From a bacterium (GTDB taxonomy: Bacteria; Actinomycetota; Acidimicrobiia; Spongiisociales; UBA5794): DNA of 38,072 bases. The position numbers and the translations under genes are program-made. The stretch spans positions 1 to 38,072 of the forward strand of contig JAAELU010000641.1 of NCBI GenBank assembly GCA_024226255.1, in the 5' to 3' direction. How positions within the stretch are numbered: the first letter of the stretch is position 1; every line of letters starts with the position of its first letter. Shown in pieces: positions 25,942 to 33,744 of this stretch. The notes below the pieces were generated by a model. The model saw only the letters and a program-made list of their open reading frames with translations, was not told where the DNA came from and ran no database searches.

Positions 25942-26580
25942 GTGGACACCACTACTTCGGCTACCAGGCGGGGTATCGCAATCGGGCTCACATTGGCGCT
26001 GCTTGCCGCCGCGCTGTGGTCTGTAACCGAGAATCGGGCCGACGCGGCGGCAACGGAGCTCCCGACGGTTCAGGCTCAATCAACTGCCGAGCTCGGCTCG
26101 GATCTGTCGGTGCTCGCCGGTGGTTGGTATGCCAAGTACGACGGCATCGACGGCGAGTCACTCGATGCGAATCACAAGAAATGGACCGACGTTCTGGGTT
26201 ACTACTGGGGCATGAACCGGTCCGGCGCCCGTCCTGGGGCAGCCAAGAGCTCATCCAAACTCGATCCGTTGGTCCTGACTTTCGAATATGAGTCGATGGC
26301 GCCGCACATGCTCAAGCGGTGCTACTCCGGTGCTGTGACACCCACTCTGGAATTCGAACTGACGACTACACACACCGATGCCGGTCGAGTGACGTATCTC
26401 CGCTACGAGATGACGAACGTGACTTGCAAGGCGTACGACGTTGGAGGATCCGCCGACGGCTCGCCACCCCGGGTCGAGATCGCCAACTTCTTCGAGAAGG
26501 TCAAGGTCACCTACACCGAATTCGACGACAAGGGCGGGGTCAAGCGAACTCACACGACCACCATCAAAGTCACCGGGTAG
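25942..26580 (+). CDS. Secreted Hcp-family (T6SS tube-fold) protein
   Basis: This is a 212-residue protein. The GTG at 25942 is chosen because GGAGGAGGG lies 8 bases upstream, inside the longer ATG frame. Residues 9-36 are a signal peptide or anchor with a likely cleavage after ADA. Residues 60-212 follow the Hcp consensus: DGIDGES (67-73), an HKKW segment (78-81) leading to VLGYYWG, SKLDPLVL, a L-K-x-C-Y-S-G turn, LRYEMTNV, and the closing FEKVKVTYTEFDDKGG. Hcp proteins form hexameric rings of type VI secretion tubes. Two cysteines (Cys127, Cys162) may form a disulphide outside the cell. No other type VI genes are in the window, so the role is unknown. Confidence 0.8.
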   Translation: MDTTTSATRRGIAIGLTLALLAAALWSVTENRADAAATELPTVQAQSTAELGSDLSVLAGGWYAKYDGIDGESLDANHKKWTDVLGYYWGMNRSGARPGAAKSSSKLDPLVLTFEYESMAPHMLKRCYSGAVTPTLEFELTTTHTDAGRVTYLRYEMTNVTCKAYDVGGSADGSPPRVEIANFFEKVKVTYTEFDDKGGVKRTHTTTIKVTG

Positions 26581-26668
26581 CACCCGACGGGCTACCAAAC
26601 GGCAAGCGCCTAGGGACGCAGTCGCAGGTCTTTCGGCTCTGGGCGCTGCCCACTCCCCCACCTACGGT

Positions 26669-26683
26669 TTCGGTGAGACCGAA
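26669..26683 (+). promoter_or_regulatory. Small hairpin next to the Shine-Dalgarno sequence
   Basis: TTCGGT (26669-26674) and ACCGAA (26678-26683) form a perfect 6-bp stem with a 3-nt GAG loop, directly followed by the GGAGG that serves the PLP-enzyme start at 26693. Folding could tune ribosome access. I looked for a SAM-type riboswitch here because of the sulphur-metabolism gene and did not recognise one. Confidence 0.25.
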
Positions 26684-26692
26684 GGAGGCCCA

Positions 26693-27913
26693 ATGGCGAA
26701 GGAACGGCGGGGGTTCGATACCGAGGCGGTGCACGCCGGGACACCACCCGATCCGCTGTTCGGAGCTGTCTCAGTACCTATCTATCAAACGTCGACGTTC
26801 GCCTTCGAAAGCGTCGATCAGGGTGCCGGCCGTTTCGCCGGCACCGAGCCTGGATATATCTACACCCGTATGGGCAACCCCACCGTCGCCGCCCTCGAGG
26901 ATGCGGTCACACTCCTCGAGGGAGGCCATGGTGCTCTGGCCACATCCTCAGGTATGGCCGCAATCGTCACCGTCTTCTTCACCTACCTGCAGGCCGGTAG
27001 TCACATGGTCGGCACCGACTCGGTCTACGGACCATCCCGCGTCGTCGTCGAGAAGTACTTCAGCCGTTTCGGCGTCGAGTCGTCGTTCGTCGATACCTCT
27101 GACGTATCGAATATCCGAGCGGCGATTCGTCCAGAAACCACGATGCTCTACATCGAGACTCCGGAGAACCCGACGATCCGCCTCACAGACATCAAGGCAT
27201 GTACCGAGATCGCAGAAGATCGTGGACTGCTGCTGGTCGTGGACAACACATTTGCCACTCCCCTACTGCAGCGGCCAATCGAGCTCGGTGCCGACATCGT
27301 CGTTCACTCCATGACCAAGTTCCTCAACGGACACGCTGATGTCGTTGCCGGCATCATCGTGACGTCGACTGACGACCAATTCCGCAAGCTGCGTGCGGGC
27401 CTCAACCATCACGGCGGCTGCATCGACCCCCACCAGGCGTGGCTGGTGCACCGAGGTCTCAAGACGCTCGGCCTCCGGTTACGCCAAGCCCAGTCGAACG
27501 CGATGGCACTGTCCGAGCTGCTTCACGATCACCCCGCCGTCGAGTGGGTCCGCTACCCGGGAGCTCCCGATCATCCGCAACGCGATCTTGTTGAACGGCA
27601 GATGGATGGGCCGGGGGCTGTGCTCTGTTTCGGTGTCCACGGCGGGCTGGCCGCGGGCAAACGGCTGATGGAAACCGTTCAACTGGCCACCCTGGCCGTC
27701 TCCCTTGGCGGCGTCGAGACTCTGATCGAACACCCGGCCTCGATGACCCACGCCAGCATGGCGCACGAGGCTCGCGAGGCGGCCGGCATCACGGACGGCC
27801 TCATTCGGCTCGCCGTGGGATGCGAAGCCGAGGCCGACCTGTTGGCCGACATCGCGGCTGCCCTCGACGGTCTCAGCGACCAACATCTCGAAACCGCGGG
27901 TACGCCGAGTTAG
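26693..27913 (+). CDS. Cys/Met-metabolism PLP enzyme (trans-sulphuration family)
   Basis: This is a 406-residue enzyme. The ATG at 26693 has a strong GAAGGAGG 4 nt upstream. It is full length for the cystathionine gamma-synthase/gamma-lyase, O-acetylhomoserine sulfhydrylase and methionine gamma-lyase family: PIYQTSTF (about 27-34), YTRMGNPT (about 56-63), TSSGMAAI (about 83-90), the PLP aspartate in VVDNTFATP, and the Schiff-base lysine in HSMTKFLNGH. Methionine gamma-lyases carry a Cys after the YG of their substrate loop; here that place is YGP, so a lyase on methionine is less likely and a synthase or cystathionine lyase more so. Exact substrate not settled. Confidence 0.92.
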   Translation: MAKERRGFDTEAVHAGTPPDPLFGAVSVPIYQTSTFAFESVDQGAGRFAGTEPGYIYTRMGNPTVAALEDAVTLLEGGHGALATSSGMAAIVTVFFTYLQAGSHMVGTDSVYGPSRVVVEKYFSRFGVESSFVDTSDVSNIRAAIRPETTMLYIETPENPTIRLTDIKACTEIAEDRGLLLVVDNTFATPLLQRPIELGADIVVHSMTKFLNGHADVVAGIIVTSTDDQFRKLRAGLNHHGGCIDPHQAWLVHRGLKTLGLRLRQAQSNAMALSELLHDHPAVEWVRYPGAPDHPQRDLVERQMDGPGAVLCFGVHGGLAAGKRLMETVQLATLAVSLGGVETLIEHPASMTHASMAHEAREAAGITDGLIRLAVGCEAEADLLADIAAALDGLSDQHLETAGTPS

Positions 27914-28103
27914 CCGGCGCGGCATGCACCCGAGCCTGCAAGCAGCCCGCCAATTCCTAAGGAGCCCCACGTTGCCTCATCGTGTGGCTGGCCAAAACAT
28001 GTGAGAGATGAACTTGGCGGCGAGGACGTTCGCCCCTGGTGAGGACCCGAGAATCGAGCCAAGATTGGTGGTGACACTGAGTTGCGCCCCCACGGAGGTA
28101 GCC

Positions 28104-28277
28104 ATGAAGCGAATCGCCGAGCCAGAGCTTGATATCTCTGGCAACGGCCAGGAAGTAACCACTCCTCGAGCGTCCACGACCGAGCGCACCGTCGTCATCA
28201 TCCTCTCCCAGGTCGTTGTCCTGGTGGCGTTGATCGTGATCTGGCGGGTACTCGGATCACGAAGGACCCACGGCTGA
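28104..28277 (+). CDS. 57-residue single-pass membrane protein
   Basis: The ATG at 28104 follows a good Shine-Dalgarno sequence, ACGGAGGT, with 5-nt spacing. The product has a charged N-terminal 25 residues, one hydrophobic helix (about 29-48, VVIILSQVVVLVALIVIW) and a basic tail RRTHG. It would be a small inner-membrane protein with its N-terminus probably outside. No family is recognised. The unassigned 190 bp upstream hold no other evident feature. Confidence 0.55.
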   Translation: MKRIAEPELDISGNGQEVTTPRASTTERTVVIILSQVVVLVALIVIWRVLGSRRTHG

Positions 28278-28338
28278 GCCAGATGCGGTACTAGGCGCCA
28301 CCATTCGGGGAGTCGGAAGTAGCCGATACTGTTCACAC

Positions 28339-28932
28339 ATGACGGACGACAACCTCTTCGAGGCGCTCTATCAAAATGCCGGTAGAGATCGGGACCGGCT
28401 CGGCTGGAATAGGTCTGGGCCCAACCCGATGTTGATGACATGGCTGACGGCAGAGCCCCGTACTCGCGGGCGTGCCATGGTTGTGGCGTGCGGGGTTGGC
28501 GACGACGCCGAATACCTGGCTTCCGAGGGCTGGGATGTCACCGCCTTCGATTTCTCGCCCTCCGCAATCGAGTGGTGCCGGGAACGATCTCCTGATTCCG
28601 TCGTCGACTACCGGGTGGCTGATCTGCTCAACCTGCCACAGCAGTGGAGCGGTGCGTTTGACCTCGTGTTGGAGGTATTCACGATTCAGTCGATCTCGCC
28701 GGACCAGACCCGCTTGGTGATTGAGGCCATTGCCGCACTCGCCTCAGCCAGGGGCACGCTGCTCGTGTCCACCCTGATACGAGAGGCTGACGAACCACGG
28801 AACGGACCACCATGGCCGGTACCTCGGGAGGCTCTCATGGGGTTCAGTGGGCTGGACGAGATGAGCCGAGTCGAGCACGAGACGCCATACCCGGGGATAG
28901 CGCTTCTCGAGGTTGAGTACCGGCGCGGCTAG
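28339..28932 (+). CDS. SAM-dependent methyltransferase
   Basis: This 197-residue class I methyltransferase has motif I MVVACGVGDDAEYLA (about residues 47-61), the acidic residue that binds the ribose in VTAFDFSP (about 69-76), and a post-motif DLVLEVFTIQSI (about 108-119). It is similar in size and layout to thiopurine/small-molecule methyltransferases. Substrate unknown. The TAG stop shares its bases with the stop of the convergent acyltransferase gene: the CTAG at 28929-28932 ends both. Confidence 0.84.
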   Translation: MTDDNLFEALYQNAGRDRDRLGWNRSGPNPMLMTWLTAEPRTRGRAMVVACGVGDDAEYLASEGWDVTAFDFSPSAIEWCRERSPDSVVDYRVADLLNLPQQWSGAFDLVLEVFTIQSISPDQTRLVIEAIAALASARGTLLVSTLIREADEPRNGPPWPVPREALMGFSGLDEMSRVEHETPYPGIALLEVEYRRG

Positions 28933-30269
28933 TGACCCTTGCGAGAGGGCAGGGCGCCGAGCATGGCAGCTCCCGCAACGGCGGCCGCCGGTATCGACCA
29001 TTGGACAACGGCGTCGGGAGTGGCGATCCCGATGCCGGCCACGGCAGCGGCCGATCCGGCGATCAGGAGCATCCCGATTGTGACGACACGACGGTTCTTC
29101 GGGGTCGGAGCATCGCTGATCCGCCATTCGAAGCGGGCGAAGATCGCGACAAGCAGCAGGGTCATCGCGCTCAGGACCACAATCCACACCGGGCGACTCA
29201 CCCACCAACTCGTCGTACCGGGCTCCACTTTGAACAAGGCTCCATCTATGGCGAACAGGCCGGCGGCGGCAACGAGAGACATCGCCGAGAGATGCCACAG
29301 GTAGACCGTCATCACAACCCCGGAAATCGAAACGAGGCCGTGCCAGGCCCGCGCCCTTGCTGTGAACCGACGCACCGCGGGTTGTGTCCCAACGATGACC
29401 CCGAACTGGATCGTGCCGAGTAGCGCCATGGCGAAGGTCGGTGGGGTCATGTTGGTGACGCCGGCGCCGGGCACACCAACCATGGCGACCGGGTACCAGC
29501 CGATCCACGTCAGCGCGATTAGGAGCGCCAGGGCCGAACCGAAGATCCCCCAGCCGGTAACGGGGGTGATGCCGCCGGCAGCATCACGATCCGACCACCA
29601 GTACCCAAGCTGATGAACCGCCGCCCACACAAAGATGAAGTTGACCCAACCAATCCCGGGGACGTCGAATGCGAACCGGGCTATGTCCACTGCGATGACG
29701 GCAGCCGCCAATACGACGATTGTCATCGGGCCCGAGCGACGCCACCAGGCGAACGTGAGCGGAGCCGCTCCGGTGAGAGTGAGATATACCGCGAGAAACC
29801 AGAGCGGAACGGTCGCCGACATGGCTCCGGCATAGACAACGATGGGATCGACAAACGGGCGCATCGCCACGATCAGCAGGACCCACACGATCAACAGTGG
29901 GATCACCGGAGTGAAGAGTCGGCGGGCCCGGGCAGTGATCCAATCCCGGCGCAGTTGTTCACCCGACTCGACCTTGCGCAGGCCGCGGGCGTTGGCATAA
30001 CCACCGGCCAGGAAGAACAAGGGCATAACTTGGACTATCCAGGTGATCCAGGCCGCGTACGGGATCCATTCGAGCGAGTTGAGCAACGCAATCTCGCCGT
30101 CAGGTTGCAGCCAGATCGAGGCGGCCAGCCAATGCCCAAACACCACGACAAGAATGCCAACCACCCGCCAGAAGTCGACGATCCGGTTGCGACTGTCGGG
30201 CGTAGCCGCCGCCAGCCGCCCTGTGTATGCCAGGTACTTCTTGATGAGATCCTCTCGAGTCTCTCCCAT
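28929..30269 (-). CDS. Acyltransferase-3 family membrane protein
   Basis: This 446-residue protein has about ten or eleven hydrophobic segments. The first contains RVVGILVVVFGHW (about 35-47), where His46 is in the position of the conserved histidine of acyltransferase-3 (OafA/OatA-like) enzymes, and PLFFLAGGYAN (about 83-93) matches the second conserved block. Such enzymes move acyl groups across the membrane onto cell-surface glycans or lipids. It starts 35 bp after the free HNH gene on the same strand with GGAGCGGTGG upstream, so it could be transcribed with the candidate defence genes, though a functional link is doubtful. Confidence 0.84.
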   Translation of the reverse strand: MGETREDLIKKYLAYTGRLAAATPDSRNRIVDFWRVVGILVVVFGHWLAASIWLQPDGEIALLNSLEWIPYAAWITWIVQVMPLFFLAGGYANARGLRKVESGEQLRRDWITARARRLFTPVIPLLIVWVLLIVAMRPFVDPIVVYAGAMSATVPLWFLAVYLTLTGAAPLTFAWWRRSGPMTIVVLAAAVIAVDIARFAFDVPGIGWVNFIFVWAAVHQLGYWWSDRDAAGGITPVTGWGIFGSALALLIALTWIGWYPVAMVGVPGAGVTNMTPPTFAMALLGTIQFGVIVGTQPAVRRFTARARAWHGLVSISGVVMTVYLWHLSAMSLVAAAGLFAIDGALFKVEPGTTSWWVSRPVWIVVLSAMTLLLVAIFARFEWRISDAPTPKNRRVVTIGMLLIAGSAAAVAGIGIATPDAVVQWSIPAAAVAGAAMLGALPSRKGH

Positions 30270-30304
30270 TATCCACCGCTCCGCCGCCGCTGACAGTTTG
30301 AGCC

Positions 30305-31327
30305 TCAGCGACGGCGCCAGCGCGTCTCGATCGCGCGCAACCTCGCGGCCAGCTCACCCGCTGTGGGCGGTTCGGGTGGCGACGCATAGGCGACCACAAA
30401 GCGGTCGATGAGATTGCGGGCACCGTTGGTCATGCGGATATCGAGTTGGGCCCGATGGCGTCGGATTCCCTTGGCGAAGGTCCCGAGGGCTGGATCGATC
30501 AGCTGCCTCGCCATCAAGGCATACTCCGCCTCATCGTCGCGCATCTTGGTGAGTGAGCGCAGTTCGTCTGCATAGTTCGTGCGCGCCGCGTTCTGGGCTG
30601 GCTGCGCGTCAAACTCGCCGAGAGCATCCGCGGCCGCATCGACCTGGCTGCGATGTCGTTTATTCATGTCGCGCCTGGCCTGAATGAGGTTTGGACGGAA
30701 GAGAGCACACACTCGGATGGTCTCTTTCCCCTTGACACTTTCTCTGCCGGTGCGCGATTGCGTCGGCAAGACGTTGCCGGCGTCGTCGAACATGAGATGC
30801 TTCTCGGGGAAGTCATTACACGGATTGAGCAGGAGTGGATTCTCTTCCTTCTCAATTCCTGCCTTCCACCGTTTTGCGGTGTGCCATCTTCTGCGCGGTC
30901 CCGTGTTCGAGATCGGGAACTGGTTTTTCTTCCCAGCAACCTCTTTCGACCCATCCAGAAGCAGATGGCGCCGATTCCGGTTGCAGTCGCGACATGACGG
31001 AAGAAGGTTGTCCCACGAAGCAGCCAGCCAGTAGTAGCCCGGCGCTTCCACGCTGCCCTCGATGACCACTCCTCCCTTGGGTCGATAGTGCTCGACGTCC
31101 ATGGGCCCAACGCGGGTGTAGATACTCTCGCAGTAGGCACATTTGCCGTGGAACATCGCTTCTAGTGCGGTCTTCACTGTTGGGTTGTTGTACTTGGTGA
31201 GAGACGTCTTGAGGCTCCAGTTCCGACGCAGCCGATAGAGCTTCGTGGCCGCCTCGATCTGCTCGAGGCAGGCTGTTGTTGTCAATCCGGATGGAGGCAG
31301 TCTTGGTTGTCGCTTGACTCGTATCAC
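30305..31327 (-). CDS. PtuB-like HNH nuclease (Septu-type candidate)
   Basis: This is a 340-residue protein with a GTG start that overlaps the TGA of the upstream ATPase gene (GTGA), so translation is coupled. The N-terminal domain has the retron/Septu HNH layout: zinc cysteines Cys63-x2-Cys66, the nuclease core DVEHYRPK (Asp77, Glu79, His80, Lys84), the WDNL strand with Asn107, and Cys112-x2-Cys115 with Asn116. The C-terminal 200 residues are helical and may bind the ATPase. It should cut nucleic acid when released or triggered by its partner. The same motif set is repeated in the N-terminal domain of the ATPase. Function as antiphage defence is inference. Confidence 0.86.
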   Translation of the reverse strand: MIRVKRQPRLPPSGLTTTACLEQIEAATKLYRLRRNWSLKTSLTKYNNPTVKTALEAMFHGKCAYCESIYTRVGPMDVEHYRPKGGVVIEGSVEAPGYYWLAASWDNLLPSCRDCNRNRRHLLLDGSKEVAGKKNQFPISNTGPRRRWHTAKRWKAGIEKEENPLLLNPCNDFPEKHLMFDDAGNVLPTQSRTGRESVKGKETIRVCALFRPNLIQARRDMNKRHRSQVDAAADALGEFDAQPAQNAARTNYADELRSLTKMRDDEAEYALMARQLIDPALGTFAKGIRRHRAQLDIRMTNGARNLIDRFVVAYASPPEPPTAGELAARLRAIETRWRRR

Positions 31328-33585
31328 GATGTCGCCATTCCTTGCAGAATCGCGTCGAGCTCCTGTCGGACTTGGTTCATGAAGGCGCCCGAGTCGTCGA
31401 GGTGATCGGGTTCACGCGCAAGGTGGCGATCTATCGCCTCGAGCATCAACCGTTCTCGCCGTGTGGATCCAAGCTGGTCCAGGTCGGCAAGCACACCTTT
31501 TAGGTCGCCGATTCGTTTCTCCTGCTTCGGGGTGCGCTTCTTCAGGGCCAACAGTGCGTAATAATCGTCGAAGAGTTCCTCGATATCGGGATCAACCGCT
31601 GTAGCAAGGCCGAAGTGCTCCGAAGCAAGGATTTGATCGACCCGGAGACCCCCTATCTCGGGAAGCTCGTCCTGGACCGCCACTATGTTTCGTTTGGCGT
31701 CGCGCCTCATGACAATGACTTCACCGTCGTGCAGCCAACGCAAGCACAGCGGATCATGTGTGGTCGCGATGAATTGAACTCGAGGGAGGGCCTCTCGCAG
31801 TCGGGAGACAATCCGCATTCGCCAGCGTGGGTGCATGTGAGCCCCGATTTCATCGAGGAGGACAACGCCCTCAGCCGTCGACATACTGTCCCACTGTGAG
31901 AGGAGCTTCTCCATGATGTCGCACGTCATAGCGAGTAACGACTGATAGCCGTCGCTGAGCCAATCGAGTGGGACGGTGGAGCCCGCCAATCGAACGAACA
32001 TCTCATCTTCTTCCAGGAAGATCCGTTCGTCATTCCCCAAACCAAGCAACCGCTCGAGAGCATCGAGAACATATTTGTATCGCTCTTTGTTGGCTCGATA
32101 CATTCGCTTCAGGAACGATGGGGCGTCGATCACGGGCAGGAAAGGATCGAAAAGATTCTCTATCCGCCCGTATCGTCGACCTTTGGGAGCCGGATGCCCC
32201 TCCCGAGGCAAGAGCCGCGTCGCTCCATATCCCAACACGAGAGACTTGACCTCGCCGGTACCCGTGAACGTATCCGAATCCAACCTGAACTCGAGAGTCT
32301 GCACCGGCGTTGGATCCGTGAGGTGTACCGCGACGCGGCCCCTTTTGCAGCGGGGCCGTCGTACGTAGTCCGACGCCTTCGCGTTGGCGAGCTCGGTGCG
32401 GTACTCGTTTTGAACCATCGCCAGCCCGATCGCCTTGAGGACTGACGACTTTCCCGTGGCGTTCTCGCCCAGCAGCATGGTCCACGGTGCTGTCGATTGC
32501 GTCTCGAGCGACGTTTCGTCCTCCTCAATCACATCGGCCTTGTGGGCCAACTCGAGCGCCTGGGAGTATGCGTCGTCGCTTCTTCCCCTGGTTAGGTCGA
32601 GGTCGAGGTTGCGAAGGCCGCGGAAGTTCTCGATCTGGACACGTTCTATGTAGCGGGCCTCGAGGTAGTACCCACTCGGGCGGTCGTCCGTTAGTGAGTA
32701 TTTCTCCTGTTCCGCTCGTCGCTTTCGATGGTCGGAGCTCACCTGCTTGACCTTCGTTTTTGTGATCGTGCGGGTTTTGCCCATCGCCTTGTCGATCGGC
32801 TCCAGCAGTTCAGGCGCCACCACCGACTGGCCGATCGCAGGCCGATCGATTGACCGGCGCAGAATCTGGCGGGCCATGCCGGAGAACTCGGCCTCGGGCT
32901 TGGTTGCCGATTCGACCCGGTCGAGCACATCCAGGACGACCTTTTCCGGAGCATCCCGCAAAGCTTCGCTGGCCGCGATGAGCGTTTCGAGCTCGGCCGA
33001 CAGCTCGACCCGCCGCATAACAAGCTCTTCGCGGTTGAGCCCAAGAATGTCGATCGTGGCACGCCCGGATTCGGTGTCGCTGTACACCTCGCCTCGATCG
33101 TAGACAAGATGGGACTCGGGATCCCTCTCCGTTCGCTCGTCGCACGGATCGAGCAGCAGAGCATCCTCTTCGTAGAGATCTTCTCCGCGACTCCCAACAG
33201 ATGCCCGATCGCCGAGGACGGGAAATCGATCTCTCTTGCTCTGATTGCAGACCTGGCACGACAGGTACAGATTGCTCCACTCATATATGAGCCACCAGTA
33301 GTGCTCTCGCTGCGACCCGCCGTCCAGCCCAACCGCGTTCATCTTCGGCCGGAAGTGCTCGACGTCGCCGTACTGTCCTCGGATGAGCTGCTCGCAGTAA
33401 GCGCATTTGTCATAGAACAGTTCCTTCAGCGGGCCGCGCGCTGTGCTCCAGGCGGTTGATACTCGAGGGGTTCGAGGACCACTCGGATCGCGAAGCTGCG
33501 AAGCAATCTTGTCGTATAGCCCAGAGACCCGCGTTGGCTCCAAAGGTGACGGAGGATCGACTCGGTTTCGATCAACGTGAATCAT
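31324..33585 (-). CDS. HNH-AAA/SMC-like ATPase fusion (PtuB-PtuA-like)
   Basis: This is a 753-residue protein; the ATG at 33585 has GGGAGGA six bases upstream. Residues 50-150 are an HNH domain of the PtuB type: Cys61-x2-Cys64, DVEHFRPK (Asp74, Glu76, His77, Lys81), Cys110-x2-Cys113 with Asn114. A helical linker (150-310) leads into an ABC/SMC-like ATPase: IENFRGLRNL (about 328-337), Walker A GENATGKS (373-380), a signature-like LSDGYQS (543-549), Walker B VVLLDE (574-579) and the H-loop THDP (609-612). Septu systems use separate PtuA ATPase and PtuB HNH proteins; here both are fused and a second HNH protein follows in the operon. Confidence 0.9.
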   Translation of the reverse strand: MIHVDRNRVDPPSPLEPTRVSGLYDKIASQLRDPSGPRTPRVSTAWSTARGPLKELFYDKCAYCEQLIRGQYGDVEHFRPKMNAVGLDGGSQREHYWWLIYEWSNLYLSCQVCNQSKRDRFPVLGDRASVGSRGEDLYEEDALLLDPCDERTERDPESHLVYDRGEVYSDTESGRATIDILGLNREELVMRRVELSAELETLIAASEALRDAPEKVVLDVLDRVESATKPEAEFSGMARQILRRSIDRPAIGQSVVAPELLEPIDKAMGKTRTITKTKVKQVSSDHRKRRAEQEKYSLTDDRPSGYYLEARYIERVQIENFRGLRNLDLDLTRGRSDDAYSQALELAHKADVIEEDETSLETQSTAPWTMLLGENATGKSSVLKAIGLAMVQNEYRTELANAKASDYVRRPRCKRGRVAVHLTDPTPVQTLEFRLDSDTFTGTGEVKSLVLGYGATRLLPREGHPAPKGRRYGRIENLFDPFLPVIDAPSFLKRMYRANKERYKYVLDALERLLGLGNDERIFLEEDEMFVRLAGSTVPLDWLSDGYQSLLAMTCDIMEKLLSQWDSMSTAEGVVLLDEIGAHMHPRWRMRIVSRLREALPRVQFIATTHDPLCLRWLHDGEVIVMRRDAKRNIVAVQDELPEIGGLRVDQILASEHFGLATAVDPDIEELFDDYYALLALKKRTPKQEKRIGDLKGVLADLDQLGSTRRERLMLEAIDRHLAREPDHLDDSGAFMNQVRQELDAILQGMATS

Positions 33586-33744
33586 CGGATTCCTCCCTGC
33601 CTCGTCGCGGTGCGAGTCTCGCTCATATCGACCGCCGGTCAGTTGCCCACACATTGAAACTAACGGACAGACCCGAGGTTTGGTGCAGCCTGTCAGATCA
33701 GGCGGAGTGAACACTCGACAGCACCGAAAGTGGCATCCGGGCGC

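Noticed and set aside
26581..26692. SAM-type riboswitch before the trans-sulphuration gene
   Set aside because: Only a 6-bp hairpin is visible; no conserved core or pseudoknot could be recognised.
33586..33744. Intrinsic terminator or strong promoter before the Septu-like operon
   Set aside because: A GCCTG/CAGGC stem at 33688-33703 is only 5 bp with no U-tract, and no convincing promoter hexamers were found.
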